DNA of 64,000 bases, taken from NCBI RefSeq assembly GCF_017592555.1, contig NZ_JAGFNS010000036.1, forward strand, positions 21,087-85,086. The letters are read 5' to 3'. Under the pieces are notes generated by a model that did no database searches, was not told where the DNA came from, and saw only the letters and a program-made list of their open reading frames with translations. The translations under genes and the position numbers were made by a program. The DNA is from Actinoplanes flavus. GTDB lineage: Bacteria > Actinomycetota > Actinomycetes > Mycobacteriales > Micromonosporaceae. Positions 33,458-42,683 of this stretch are shown here, piece after piece; positions within the stretch are counted from its first letter, which is position 1; every line of letters begins with the position of its first letter.

Positions 33458-34696
33458 ATGGTGCAGATCGCCTCATCAGACACGGGTTGGCCGCGGATCT
33501 CGGCGCCGGTCGCCGCCCTGTTCCGCCGTGGGGCGCAAATGGCGCTGGACCCTCCCGCGGGGTGGATGGAGGGTCTGCACGCGGCGTCGCTGAGCAGCGA
33601 ACGGATGCGGCCGGTCGCCGACGACCCGGTGCTGGCCGCGGCGGTGCGGCGCAGCAACGTCGCCAACCTGCGCCAGTGGGCGTCGGCCAACGTCCGCTCG
33701 CCGGGTGCCCGGGTGCCGGCCGGGCTCGATCCGGACGCTCTCGGCACCGCCCGCGATCTGGTCCGCCGTGGGCTGGACAAGAGCGCGCTCGACTCGTACC
33801 GGACCGCGCAGGGTGTGGTGCTCCGGCGCTGGATGGAGATCTGCTTCGACCTGACCGCCGACCCTGCCGAACTGCGTGAGCTGCTCGATGTCTCCACCCT
33901 GTCGATCTCGACGTTCATCGAGGACACCATCACCGCGGTGTCGGCGCGCATGGAGGCCGAACGCGCCGAGCTGACCGCCGGCACGCACGCCGAGCGGCGG
34001 GCCGCGGTGACCCTGCTGCTGGAGGGCGCCCCGATCGGCCGGGGCCGGGCCGAGGCCCAGCTCGGCTACCGGCTGACCGGCCCGCACACGGCGGCGATCG
34101 TCTGGAACACCGGCACCCCGGCGCCGGACGAGCTGGAGGCGGCCGCCGAGACGCTGATGCGGGCCACCGGCGCCGGCCACCGGCTGACCGTCGTCGCCAG
34201 CACGGCCGCGCTGTGGCTGTGGCTGCCGGTCGCGACACCCGTCCCGCTGAGCCGGCTGACCACCGGGCTCACCGCGTACCCCGGCGTCCGGGTCGCGGTG
34301 GGCCGGCCGGGCAGCGACGTCGACGGGTTCCGCCGCAGCCACCTCGACGCCACCGCCACGCAGCGCATGCTGACCCGGCTCACCTCACCACAGCAGATCG
34401 CCCGCTACACCGACATCCAGCTCGTCGCGCTGCTGACCACCGAACCGGCCCAGACCGACGAGTTCCTCACCGACACCCTCGGCGACCTGCGGCACGCCGA
34501 CGCCGACACCCGGGAGACGGTGCTGGTCTACGTCCGCGAGCAGTGCAGCGCGACCCGCGCCGCCGAGCGGCTGTTCACCCACCGCAACACGGTGCTACGC
34601 CGCCTGGCCCGCGCGGACACGCTGCTCCCCCAGCCCCTCGCCGACGACCTGCTCGGGGTGGCCGCCGCGCTGGAGGTGCTGCGCTGGCGCGGCTGA
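33458..34696 (+). CDS. PucR/CdaR-family transcriptional regulator
   Basis: A 412-aa protein. The helical N-terminus is a putative sensor. A GGDEF-like central region precedes a C-terminal PucR helix-turn-helix (VREQCSATRAAERLFTHRNTVLRRLARAD). Members activate catabolic or secondary genes. ATG 33458 is preferred over an upstream frame that lacks family features. Its stop lies three bases from the convergent SDR stop, and the SDR/monooxygenase operon on the other strand is a possible target. Confidence 0.85.
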   Translation: MVQIASSDTGWPRISAPVAALFRRGAQMALDPPAGWMEGLHAASLSSERMRPVADDPVLAAAVRRSNVANLRQWASANVRSPGARVPAGLDPDALGTARDLVRRGLDKSALDSYRTAQGVVLRRWMEICFDLTADPAELRELLDVSTLSISTFIEDTITAVSARMEAERAELTAGTHAERRAAVTLLLEGAPIGRGRAEAQLGYRLTGPHTAAIVWNTGTPAPDELEAAAETLMRATGAGHRLTVVASTAALWLWLPVATPVPLSRLTTGLTAYPGVRVAVGRPGSDVDGFRRSHLDATATQRMLTRLTSPQQIARYTDIQLVALLTTEPAQTDEFLTDTLGDLRHADADTRETVLVYVREQCSATRAAERLFTHRNTVLRRLARADTLLPQPLADDLLGVAAALEVLRWRG

Positions 34697-34699
34697 CGG

Positions 34700-35554
34700 T
34701 CAGCCGCGACCGAACAGGCGACGGTCCCAGGCGACGACCAGCTTCGGGTACAGGCGCGGGAACAGCCGTACGAGACGGTCGGTGTGTTTCGCCTCGCTGC
34801 CGACCCGGATCCGCGGTGAGCCGGCCCGCACCCCGTCGACGATGATCCGGGCAGCCCGGTCGGCGGGCATCCGGAGCAGCTTCTCGTTGTAGGTCCGGAC
34901 GCGCTGCTCCTGCTCCGGCGTGGGCCGCACACCCTCGCGGGCGGCCTGGCGCAGCGCCGCCGAGGCGATGTCGGTCCGCACGCCGCCCGGGTGCACGACG
35001 GTGACGCGCACCGGGTGCCGGCCGGCGAGCATCTCGGTGCGCAGCACCTCGGTGAAGCCCCGCACCCCGAACTTGCTGGCGCAGTACGCGCCCAGCGTGG
35101 GCTGAGCCATGATGCCGTTGAGGCTGGAGATGGTGACGACGTGCCCGTCACCGGAGGCGATCAGGTGCGGCAGGAACGCCTTGGTCCCGTGGATGACACC
35201 GAAGAGATTGACGGACAGGACTCTCTCGTACGCCGTCCAGTCGCTCTCCAGAATGGTCTGCCCGCCACCGCTGATCCCGGCGTTGTTGTAGAGCTGGTGC
35301 ACCACGCCGAAGTGTGCGGCGACCTCCGTCGCGTACGCCTCGACGGCTTCTCGATCGGTGACGTCCAGGCGGGTGCCGTGCACCTCGGCCCCGAGCGCCT
35401 CGACCCGGTCGACGGTCTCGCCCAGGCCGACGACGTCGACGTCGCTGAGCGCCAGGCGCGCGCCACGTTCGGCCAGCAGTATCGCCAGGGCCCGGCCGAT
35501 CCCGGAGCCGGCGCCGGTCACCACGACGACCTTGCCGTTCGGTCCGCCGCTCAT
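34700..35554 (-). CDS. Short-chain dehydrogenase/reductase
   Basis: A 284-aa classical SDR. The cofactor motif TGAGSGIG lies at 13-20, with NNAGISGG, the catalytic Ser in ISSLNG, and YCASK. Asp after beta-2 (ALSDVD) favours NAD(H). It oxidises or reduces an alcohol/ketone pair. The start ATG 35554 overlaps the monooxygenase stop, so it probably supplies or consumes the ketone used by that enzyme. Confidence 0.9.
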   Translation of the reverse strand: MSGGPNGKVVVVTGAGSGIGRALAILLAERGARLALSDVDVVGLGETVDRVEALGAEVHGTRLDVTDREAVEAYATEVAAHFGVVHQLYNNAGISGGGQTILESDWTAYERVLSVNLFGVIHGTKAFLPHLIASGDGHVVTISSLNGIMAQPTLGAYCASKFGVRGFTEVLRTEMLAGRHPVRVTVVHPGGVRTDIASAALRQAAREGVRPTPEQEQRVRTYNEKLLRMPADRAARIIVDGVRAGSPRIRVGSEAKHTDRLVRLFPRLYPKLVVAWDRRLFGRG

Positions 35555-37044
35555 GCCGCCGTCACCGCCACCCGGCCGAAGTGCAGCTCCGGGTCGGTGA
35601 CCGCGTCGGCACGCAGCAACTTCACGTCCGACTGGTAGTCCATGGAGGTCAGCCACGGCATCCGGTCACCCTGCCGGGGCAGCTGTCCGACGGCCCGCTG
35701 GATGTAGCCGGCGCCGAAGTCCAGGAACGGCCGGGTCGGCATCGCCGGGTCGGCCACCTCGGGCCGGCAGACGTCGTAGCCGTGCGTGTCCATGTGCTGG
35801 AGCAGCCGGCAGAAGTGCTCGCAGAGCAGCCCGATCTTCAACGTCCACGACGAGTTGGTGTAGCCGATCGCGAACGCGAAGTTCGGCACCCCGGAGAGCA
35901 TCATGCCCTTGTACGCGACCGTGTCCGGCAGGCGCACCGGCGTGTCGTCGACGGTGATCGGGACGCCGCCCAGCGCCAGCACGTTCAGGCCGGTCGCGGT
36001 GACGATGATGTCGGCAGCCAGCTCACGTCCGGACTCCAGCAGCACGCCGTGCTCGGTGAACGACGCGATCCGGTCGGTGACCACGGACGCCTTCCCGTCC
36101 CGGATCGACCGGAACAGATCACCGTCGGGGACCACGCACAACCGCTGGTCCCATGGGTCGTACGGTGGGTGGAAATGCTCGTCGACGGGATAGCCGGCCG
36201 GCAGCTGCCGGGCATTGACCCACCGGATGATCTTCCGGGCGGTCGCCGGGTACCGCTTCGAGAACGCCCAGATGGCCTTCTGCTGAGCGATGTTCTTGCG
36301 CCGGGTCCAGGCGTATCCGCGCTGCTCGCCGAGGTACCTGCGAAACGCGATGGCCAGGGCGTCCCTCTTCGGCGCCGGCAGCACGTAGGTGGGGGTGCGC
36401 TGAAGCATCATCACGTGCGCGGCGTCGCCGGCCATCGCCGGGACGATGGTGACCGCGGTCGCGCCGCTGCCGATCACCACGACCCGCTTGCCGTGATAGT
36501 CGAGGTCCTCCGGCCAGTGCTGCGGGTGCACGATGGCCCCCTGGAACCGGTCACGGCCGGTGAACGACGGGGTGAAGCCCTCGTCGTAGCGGTAGTAGCC
36601 GCCGGCCGAGAAGATCCAGCCGCAGGTCATGGTGAGCCGCTCGCCGGTGTCGGCGCGTTCCACCTCGACGGTCCAGCGCGCCCGCTCGCTCGCCCAGGAC
36701 GCGCCGACCACCCGGTGGTGGTAGCGGATGTGGGCGTCGAGGCCGTTCTCGGTGGCCGTCTCGCGCAGGTAGGCCAGGATCCGGGGCGCGGACGCGATCG
36801 ACTCCTCGTCGCGCCAGGGCTTGAACTCGTACCCGAAGGTGTGCAGGTCCGAATCCGACCGGATGCCCGGGTACCGGAACAGGTCCCAGGTGCCACCCGA
36901 GGCGGCCCGCGCCTCCAGGATCGCGAAGCTGCGCCCGGGAAGTTCGGTCCGCAGGTAGCGCCCGGCGCCGATGCCGGAGATCCCGGCACCGACGATCAGC
37001 ACGTCCAGGTGCTCGGCGTCCGCCGCCTTGTCGAAGATCACCAT
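35551..37044 (-). CDS. Baeyer-Villiger-type flavin monooxygenase
   Basis: A 497-aa enzyme. The FAD Rossmann motif GAGISGIGAG lies near 19-28. The class B fingerprint FQGAIVHPQHWP at 167-178 matches FxGxxxHxxxWP, and a second NADPH motif IGSGATA lies near 193. It inserts oxygen next to a ketone, forming esters or lactones. ATG 37044 is chosen because the frame upstream is non-coding in character. With the SDR it makes an alcohol-ketone-ester pair, common in hydrocarbon or steroid catabolism. The substrate is unknown. Confidence 0.9.
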   Translation of the reverse strand: MVIFDKAADAEHLDVLIVGAGISGIGAGRYLRTELPGRSFAILEARAASGGTWDLFRYPGIRSDSDLHTFGYEFKPWRDEESIASAPRILAYLRETATENGLDAHIRYHHRVVGASWASERARWTVEVERADTGERLTMTCGWIFSAGGYYRYDEGFTPSFTGRDRFQGAIVHPQHWPEDLDYHGKRVVVIGSGATAVTIVPAMAGDAAHVMMLQRTPTYVLPAPKRDALAIAFRRYLGEQRGYAWTRRKNIAQQKAIWAFSKRYPATARKIIRWVNARQLPAGYPVDEHFHPPYDPWDQRLCVVPDGDLFRSIRDGKASVVTDRIASFTEHGVLLESGRELAADIIVTATGLNVLALGGVPITVDDTPVRLPDTVAYKGMMLSGVPNFAFAIGYTNSSWTLKIGLLCEHFCRLLQHMDTHGYDVCRPEVADPAMPTRPFLDFGAGYIQRAVGQLPRQGDRMPWLTSMDYQSDVKLLRADAVTDPELHFGRVAVTAA

Positions 37045-37168
37045 GCCACTCCGCTCGTACCGACCGGTGATACCTGTCCAGGATCGGCAACCGCGCCCCT
37101 GCCGCGCCAGGGAGGATCGCACCGGATGACCGTCTCGGTGGTGCACTCTGCACCAGCGCCGTCTCCCG

Positions 37169-38206
37169 CTAGCCGGACAGGGCGGCGAGGCGGTCCCGCC
37201 GGACGTGGGACAGCTCGTGGTGGTGCTGGTCGCCCGGGTGGCTGTCCGGGTCGACGTGCACGGTGGCGGCCGTGAGGCGGGGCACGGCGTGGGTGAGCTG
37301 GTGTTCGGCGTCGGCGGCGATCTCGTGGGCGGCGAGCAGGCTGAGCCCGGCGTCGACGACGATGGCGGCCTCGGCGTGCAGACGGTGTCCGATCCAGCGC
37401 AGCCGCAGCCCGCAGACGTCGCGGATGCCGGGGACCGCACGCAGCGCCTGTTCGGCGCGGTCGACGAGGTCGGGGTCGACGCGGTCCATCAGCCGCCGGT
37501 AGACCTCGCGGGCGGCGTCCTTGAACACGAAGGCGATGGCGGCGGTGATGGCCAGGCCGACGACCGGGTCGGCCCAGCCCCAGCCGAGCCGGGCGCCGGC
37601 GGCGGCCAGGACGACGGCGAGGGAGGTGAAGCCGTCGGTGCGGGCGTGCAGCCCGTCGGCGACCAGGGCGGCCGAGCCGATGCGGCGGCCGACGGCGATG
37701 CGGTAGCGCGCGACGATCTCGTTGCCGGCGCATCCGATCAGTCCGGCGGCGAACACCCACGGCAGGTGGGTCATGGTTCGCGGGTGCAGCAGCCGGTCGA
37801 CGGCGAACCCGGCGGACGCCACCGCGGAGGCGGCGATGACCAGGACGATCACGATGCCGGCCAGGTCTTCGGCGCGGCCGAACCCGTACGTGTAGGCCCG
37901 GGTGGCGGCCCGCCGGCCGAGCCAGAACGCGATGCCCAGCGGGACGGCGGTGAGCGCGTCGGCGACGTTGTGCAGGGTGTCGCCGAGCAGGGCCACCGAG
38001 CCGGAGAGGGCGACGACGGCCGCTTGCAGCAGCGCGGTCACGCCGAGGCCGGTCAGCGAGATCCACAGGGCGCGCATGCCGTCGCGGGACGATTCGAGCG
38101 CGGAGTCGACCCGGTCGGCGCTGTCGTGCGAGTGCGGGGTGAGCACGTGCCGGAGCCGGTGCAGCCGTCCGTGATGGTGGTCGTGGCGGTGCTCGTGGGC
38201 GGACAT
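37169..38206 (-). CDS. Cation diffusion facilitator (metal efflux)
   Basis: A 345-aa transporter. A His-rich N-terminus (HEHRHDHHHG) and six TM helices are present, with the paired metal sites LLGDTLHNVAD and LVADGLHARTDG (HxxxD type) and a C-terminal cytoplasmic ferredoxin-like domain. It exports Zn, Co, Ni or similar metal by proton antiport. ATG 38206 has GGAAGG eight bases upstream. It is divergent from an ArsR/SmtB gene about 45 bp away, which should repress it when metal is low. Confidence 0.9.
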   Translation of the reverse strand: MSAHEHRHDHHHGRLHRLRHVLTPHSHDSADRVDSALESSRDGMRALWISLTGLGVTALLQAAVVALSGSVALLGDTLHNVADALTAVPLGIAFWLGRRAATRAYTYGFGRAEDLAGIVIVLVIAASAVASAGFAVDRLLHPRTMTHLPWVFAAGLIGCAGNEIVARYRIAVGRRIGSAALVADGLHARTDGFTSLAVVLAAAGARLGWGWADPVVGLAITAAIAFVFKDAAREVYRRLMDRVDPDLVDRAEQALRAVPGIRDVCGLRLRWIGHRLHAEAAIVVDAGLSLLAAHEIAADAEHQLTHAVPRLTAATVHVDPDSHPGDQHHHELSHVRRDRLAALSG

Positions 38207-38250
38207 CGGGCGCCTTCCCTCGTGGTCGAGACGCCCCATAATATGTGCTC

Positions 38251-38586
38251 ATGCGCGCACGCGACAACGTTGCAGATGCCAATGACCTGCAGAAACGTGT
38301 TCCGGGCAACGCCACGGTGGAGGCGGCAACGGTGCTTCTCGGCATGCTCGCCGACGCCACGAGACTGCGGCTGACGGCCTGCCTCGTACACGGCGAACAG
38401 GACGTCACCGCGCTGACCGCCGCCGTCGGCGCGGCCCGCCCGGCGGTCTCCCAGCATCTCGCCAAGCTGCGGCTGGCCGGTCTGGTGACGGTACGCCGCG
38501 ACGGCCGCCGCCAGGTGTACGCGCTCGCCGGCCCGCACGTCGGCCGCCTGGTCACCCAGGCGTTGCGCACGGCCGAGCACCGGTGA
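38251..38586 (+). CDS. ArsR/SmtB-family metal sensor repressor
   Basis: A 111-aa winged-helix protein with LADATRLRLTACLVHGEQDVTALTAAVGAARPAVSQHLAKLRLAGLV. The C-terminal helix, GPHVGRLVTQALRTAEH, carries His residues spaced as in alpha-5 metal sites of CzrA/NmtR types. ATG 38251 is used; a GTG two codons earlier is in frame. It likely regulates the divergent CDF exporter and itself. The metal cannot be named from sequence. Confidence 0.85.
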   Translation: MRARDNVADANDLQKRVPGNATVEAATVLLGMLADATRLRLTACLVHGEQDVTALTAAVGAARPAVSQHLAKLRLAGLVTVRRDGRRQVYALAGPHVGRLVTQALRTAEHR

Positions 38587-38618
38587 CGGCCGGGCGCGGC
38601 ACGACCCGCGCCCGGCCG
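38587..38618. terminator. Perfect 12-bp hairpin between convergent genes
   Basis: CGGCCGGGCGCG and its complement enclose an 8-nt loop, directly after the ArsR stop and seven bases before the stop of the Cip1-like gene. It is likely bidirectional. Confidence 0.8.
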
Positions 38619-38625
38619 ATCGCGG

Positions 38626-39837
38626 TCAGCAGCCGTTTCGGGTCGCGGCGACCGCCACGTCGTCGTACCAGAGGGTGTCGGCGCCGTCGCCGTAGCTCTC
38701 CCAGCCCAGGCGCAGGTCGGTGAGGGCCGGGCGCCACGTGCGGTTGAGCCACTGGCTGTCGATGTCGTGGGTCGGCGTGCCGTCCTCGAGCAGACCCGGG
38801 ACCGAGGCGCCGTTCAGCCAGGTCTCGATCGTGCCGTTCGCACCGTCGATCTTGAACTCGACGCAGTTCCAGGTGTTCACCGGCAGCGGCCTCGACAGCG
38901 CCACACCCGCCGGGCTCTGCTCCGGCAGCGTGGCGTCGTCGGAGGCCCGGTTGAACTGCAGAGCCCCGTTCTGGCCACCGAACCGCAGGTCCTTGCCGCC
39001 GTCGTTGGCGTCGGCCATGGCCACCGTCGTGACGTGCGCGGCGGGCAGCGCGGTCGTGTGCCGCACCCAGTAGCGGATGTACCGGGTGCCGGTCGCCGCA
39101 CCGATCAGGTCGGTGTTGCGGGCGAACACGTGGTTGCAGTAACCGGCCGCGCCGTTGATCCGCAGCGAGGTGCTGCCGGTGTGCGCGACCGTCCGGTCGA
39201 TCGCGGCGGTGCCGGCGCCGGAACAGTCCGGGCTGGTCACCGCCCACGTACCGGCCGGGACCGAACCGGCCTGCGACTCGAAGCCGTCACAACGCGCCGT
39301 GGTCTGGCAGCCGGCGGGCGGAGGCGACGACGACGGCACGGAGGGGGAAGGCGCGGACGGGGACGGTGCCGACGGGGACGGTGCCGACGGGGACGGCGAG
39401 GACGGGGACGGCAGGCCGGACGCGTCGGTGGGCACCGGTTCGGGTCCGCACGTCGCCCCGTTGAGGCGGAACGTGGCCGGGGCCGAGTTGCCGCCGGAGT
39501 ACGTCCCCTGGAAGCCGAAACTGGTCGACGCGCCGGTCGCCAGCGAACCGTTCCACCCGACATTGGTGGCGGTCACCGCGGCCCCGGTCTGCCTCACGGT
39601 CGCGTTCCAGGCCGAGGTGACCTGCTGGTTGCCCGGGAAGTCCCAGGCCAGTGTCCAGGACGTGACCGCGGCGCCCAGGTTGGTGATCTTGACGTCGGCG
39701 GTGAAGCCGGTGTTCCAGGAATTCGCCGTCCAGGTCACGTCGCAGGTCGGCGCGGCGGCCTGGACCGGCCCCAGCACGGCGACACCGACGGCGGCGCCGG
39801 CCAGGGCCACGATCGTCGTTACCGGTACGAGTCTCAT
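38626..39837 (-). CDS. Secreted Cip1-like protein with N-terminal CBM2
   Basis: A 403-aa protein with a signal peptide ending AQAAA. CBM2 (about 30-135, CDVTW to ATC) binds cellulose or xylan. It is followed by a Ser/Pro linker with PSAPS repeats, then a beta-jelly-roll domain starting CDGFESQAG and containing DCSGAGTAAID, GYCNHVF and WNCVEFKIDG. This layout resembles bacterial homologues of the Trichoderma Cip1 protein, a cellulase-induced fold related to polysaccharide lyases. The activity is uncertain. ATG 39837 overlaps the GH5 stop, so it is co-translated with the cellulase. Confidence 0.8.
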   Translation of the reverse strand: MRLVPVTTIVALAGAAVGVAVLGPVQAAAPTCDVTWTANSWNTGFTADVKITNLGAAVTSWTLAWDFPGNQQVTSAWNATVRQTGAAVTATNVGWNGSLATGASTSFGFQGTYSGGNSAPATFRLNGATCGPEPVPTDASGLPSPSSPSPSAPSPSAPSPSAPSPSVPSSSPPPAGCQTTARCDGFESQAGSVPAGTWAVTSPDCSGAGTAAIDRTVAHTGSTSLRINGAAGYCNHVFARNTDLIGAATGTRYIRYWVRHTTALPAAHVTTVAMADANDGGKDLRFGGQNGALQFNRASDDATLPEQSPAGVALSRPLPVNTWNCVEFKIDGANGTIETWLNGASVPGLLEDGTPTHDIDSQWLNRTWRPALTDLRLGWESYGDGADTLWYDDVAVAATRNGC

Positions 39838-41417
39838 GAGCACACCACCCCGTTGAGCTTCACGGTCGCCGGGGCGGCGGCCGTGCCGTTGGCGGTGAAG
39901 CCGACCGTGACCGAGGCGGCCGCCGCCAGCGACGGCGAGTAGCTCGGCGCGGCGGCCGTCACCGTGGTGCCGGACTGGGTGACCGTGGCGTTCCAGCCGC
40001 TCGCCAGCGTCACGCCGGACGGCCAGGTCCAGGTCACCTGCCACGGGTTGACCGCGCTGCCGCCGGTGTTCTGCACGGTGAGCTGGCCCTGGAAGCCGCC
40101 CTGCCAGGCGTTGGCCTGCGCGTAGGTGGCCTTGCACCCGCCGGTCACCGGTGGTGTGGAGCCCGACGGTGACGGCGAGGCGGTTCCGCCGCCGGCCACC
40201 GGCGCGATCAGGTAGGGCTGCAGGATCGCCTGTTTGGCCTGGTTGACCGTGGTCCAGTCGTCGTTGGCGATGCCGCCGGTGTCGCCGGAGTTCGGGTTCC
40301 ACGACCAGTAGGTGAACGACATCCCGTTCACCCCGGTGCCGGTGTACGCCATCAGGTTCTGCAGCCACACCCGGTCGATGTCGCTGGCCAGGGTCGTGCC
40401 GAACTCCCCGATCATGATCGGCGCGATGTTCTGCTTGTACAGGTAGCCCCAGTACTTGTCCCAGATCGCCGGCATGTTCGCCGGGTAGGCCGGGTCGTCG
40501 AACCAGGCCTGGTGGTAGACCGAGGTGGCATACTCGTGCGGCGAGTAGACCAGCCGGTTCGCCACGTTCAGGCGCACCGGGTACGCGCCGGCCTTGGAGA
40601 GGTTGCCGCCCCACCAGCCGCAGTCCTCGTCGTTGCTGGTGTCACCGTCCCACACGTTGGAGAGGCCGCCGCTCGGGCAGCTCACCCCCTCCACGAAGAT
40701 CAACCAGTTGGGCTGGACCGAGAGGATCGCGTTGCCGGCCCGCTCGGCGGCCAGCCGCCAGTCGCGGGCCGTGTCGCCGCAGCCCCAGCAGGCGCCGGTG
40801 GCGGCCGGGTTGGTGCCCTCGGCGTGCGGTTCGTTGTGCAGGTCGGCGCCGATCACGGTGGTGTTGCCGGCGTAGCGCTGGGCGAGCGCTTTCCAATCCG
40901 CGATCCAGGTGCTTTCCGGTACGGCCGCGGTGTACCAGAGCGGGGTCTGCCCCGCCGCGGTCGGCCGGTGCCGGTCCAGGATGACCCGCATGCCCTTCGT
41001 ACCGGCGTAGGCGACGACCTTGTCCAGGATCTGCAGCGGAGACAGCCCGACCAGGTCCGGGTTGACGAAGTCGTTGACGCCGGTGGCGGTCGCACCGGTC
41101 TTGAGGGCGTCGTCGGAGAAGGGGATCCGCAGCGTGTTGTAGCCGAGCGAGGCCATCGTGTCGAGCTGCCCGCGCCACGGGTTGCTGGACCACAGGCCGT
41201 GGAACGTCTTGTTGTCGGTCTCCATCCCGAACCAGTTGATGCCGGTCAGCCGGACGGTGGCGCCCGTGCTGTCGACGATCTTGTTGCCGCTGGTGTGCAG
41301 GTAGCCGGTCCCGGTTCCGCCGGTGGCGGCGGAGGCCGGTGGAGCCGTGACGACCGCGGCGGTCAGCGCCGCGGCGGCCAGCGCGGTCGCGCCGGCCAGC
41401 CATCTTCGAGGTTTCAT
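39834..41417 (-). CDS. Secreted GH5 cellulase (endoglucanase) with C-terminal CBM2
   Basis: A 527-aa protein. The signal peptide ends PASA-A (about 31). The GH5 barrel has acid/base E196 in DLHNEPH and nucleophile E338 in MIGEFG. A short Ser/Pro/Gly linker leads to a CBM2 (about 424-527, ending LNGVVCS). It should cleave beta-1,4-glucan in cellulose outside the cell. ATG 41417 has AAGGAG eight bases upstream. A perfect CebR-type box lies about 50 bp before the start, so the GH5/Cip1-like operon is probably induced by cellobiose. Confidence 0.93.
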   Translation of the reverse strand: MKPRRWLAGATALAAAALTAAVVTAPPASAATGGTGTGYLHTSGNKIVDSTGATVRLTGINWFGMETDNKTFHGLWSSNPWRGQLDTMASLGYNTLRIPFSDDALKTGATATGVNDFVNPDLVGLSPLQILDKVVAYAGTKGMRVILDRHRPTAAGQTPLWYTAAVPESTWIADWKALAQRYAGNTTVIGADLHNEPHAEGTNPAATGACWGCGDTARDWRLAAERAGNAILSVQPNWLIFVEGVSCPSGGLSNVWDGDTSNDEDCGWWGGNLSKAGAYPVRLNVANRLVYSPHEYATSVYHQAWFDDPAYPANMPAIWDKYWGYLYKQNIAPIMIGEFGTTLASDIDRVWLQNLMAYTGTGVNGMSFTYWSWNPNSGDTGGIANDDWTTVNQAKQAILQPYLIAPVAGGGTASPSPSGSTPPVTGGCKATYAQANAWQGGFQGQLTVQNTGGSAVNPWQVTWTWPSGVTLASGWNATVTQSGTTVTAAAPSYSPSLAAAASVTVGFTANGTAAAPATVKLNGVVCS

Positions 41418-41465
41418 GCCGGGAGCTCCTTCGAGGACGTGAAGGCGGGACACGTCATCGTTGCA

Positions 41466-41479
41466 TGGGAGCGCTCCCA
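41466..41479. promoter_or_regulatory. CebR-type operator (TGGGAGCGCTCCCA)
   Basis: This is an exact 14-bp match to the palindrome bound by CebR, the cellobiose-responsive LacI repressor of Streptomyces. It lies in the promoter region of the GH5 gene and about 50 bp before the divergent GNAT gene. Confidence 0.85.
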
Positions 41480-41528
41480 CAAACAATGTTCATCAATATG
41501 ACGCCCCCCATCGGCGGCAATTGCGTTG

Positions 41529-42125
41529 ATGCCTTCCACCCGCATGGATCAAGATGCGCTCGTGGATCCCTACCTGAACACCGAACGCCTCACCCTGCGC
41601 CGCTTCACCGCCGCCGACGCGGACCTGCTGATCGAACTGGACAGCGACCCCGCCGTCATGCGCTACCTGACCGGCGGCGAGCCGACCGCACCGGACGAGA
41701 TCCGCGAACGCGACCTGCCGGGCATTCTCGCCGGCTACGACAGGTGGGACGGCGACTTCGGCGTGTTCGCGGCGCACGACCGGGACCGCGGCGCCTTCGT
41801 CGGCTGGTTCCTGCTGCGCCCCGAGCGGACCGGCCCACGCGACGAGGCGGAACTCGGCTACCGGCTGCGCCGGGCCGAGTGGGGCGGGGGTTACGCCACC
41901 GAGGGCTCGAAAGCCCTGTTGGGCAAGGCGTTCACCGACCTCGGCGTACGCCTGGTCTGGGCCGAGACGATGGCGGTGAACGAGGGATCCCGCAAGGTGA
42001 TGGAGAAGATCGGCATGACGCCGGCCGGCACCCTCGACACTCCCCCCGACATGCGGACGATCGAGGGCTGGGAGAAGGGCGGCGTGCGTTACGAGATCAC
42101 CCGGCAGCGGTGGGAACAGCGCTGA
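41529..42125 (+). CDS. GNAT-family N-acetyltransferase
   Basis: A protein of about 198 aa with a single GNAT domain of the RimJ/RimL type: LNTERLTLRRFTAADADLL, acetyl-CoA loop RAEWGGGYATEG, and NEGSRKVMEKIGM. It transfers an acetyl group to an amine of unknown identity. Several starts are in frame (TTG 41526, ATG 41529, ATG 41544), none with a clear ribosome site. It is divergent from the GH5 operon; the shared intergenic CebR box may be coincidental for this gene. Confidence 0.8.
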   Translation: MPSTRMDQDALVDPYLNTERLTLRRFTAADADLLIELDSDPAVMRYLTGGEPTAPDEIRERDLPGILAGYDRWDGDFGVFAAHDRDRGAFVGWFLLRPERTGPRDEAELGYRLRRAEWGGGYATEGSKALLGKAFTDLGVRLVWAETMAVNEGSRKVMEKIGMTPAGTLDTPPDMRTIEGWEKGGVRYEITRQRWEQR

Positions 42126-42683
42126 AGAACCATTTCCGGTACGCGTGACCTCGCCCCGCCAGGTCAGGCCGTCCCGTCCGTGCGGCGCGCGCCCGGCGGA
42201 TGGTCCCGCCTGTGCCGCGCCCGCCGGGCTCAGATCGGCGCCCGGGCGGGCCGGCGCGGGCGTCGCCTCACCCACCTGCCGCCGCTCGCGCCGTCTCCGG
42301 CAAGCTCACCGGTGGCTCGCGCGCGCACTCCCGAGGTCAAGGTCGAAGGGCTGACGAAGCCGTTGCATCGCCTCGGCGCTGCGGTCGGTCTCCGCCTTCG
42401 GCGCCTGGTCCTGCGCCGGCCGGTCGTCGGCCCCACGAAACTCCACAGCATTCACGGACATCCCGGCTCCCCGTTCCTCAGTCTCACCGTTGGGCGGCAG
42501 TATTACCCATACTTCTCCGTTCGGGAACCGATTTGTCGTTCACTGTGAGCAACGCAGTGGCTCGCCCGAGGGATCCCTACGGCGAGGAGCCAGGCCGTCA
42601 GGCCGTCGCCACCCGGCTTCCCGGCGCGGGCCGCCACCACCACCGTCGGTGATCGGCGGCCCGACATCGTTGCGACATGACGC
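42126..42683. other. Intergenic stretch without a supported gene
   Basis: Several short overlapping frames exist on both strands. None has a ribosome site, a signal peptide or a conserved-looking pattern. I see no strong hairpin or repeat. Confidence 0.5.

Noticed and set aside
42145..42680. Short frames in the gap after the GNAT gene
   Set aside because: They overlap in several frames, have no ribosome site and carry Pro/Arg-rich low-complexity sequence.
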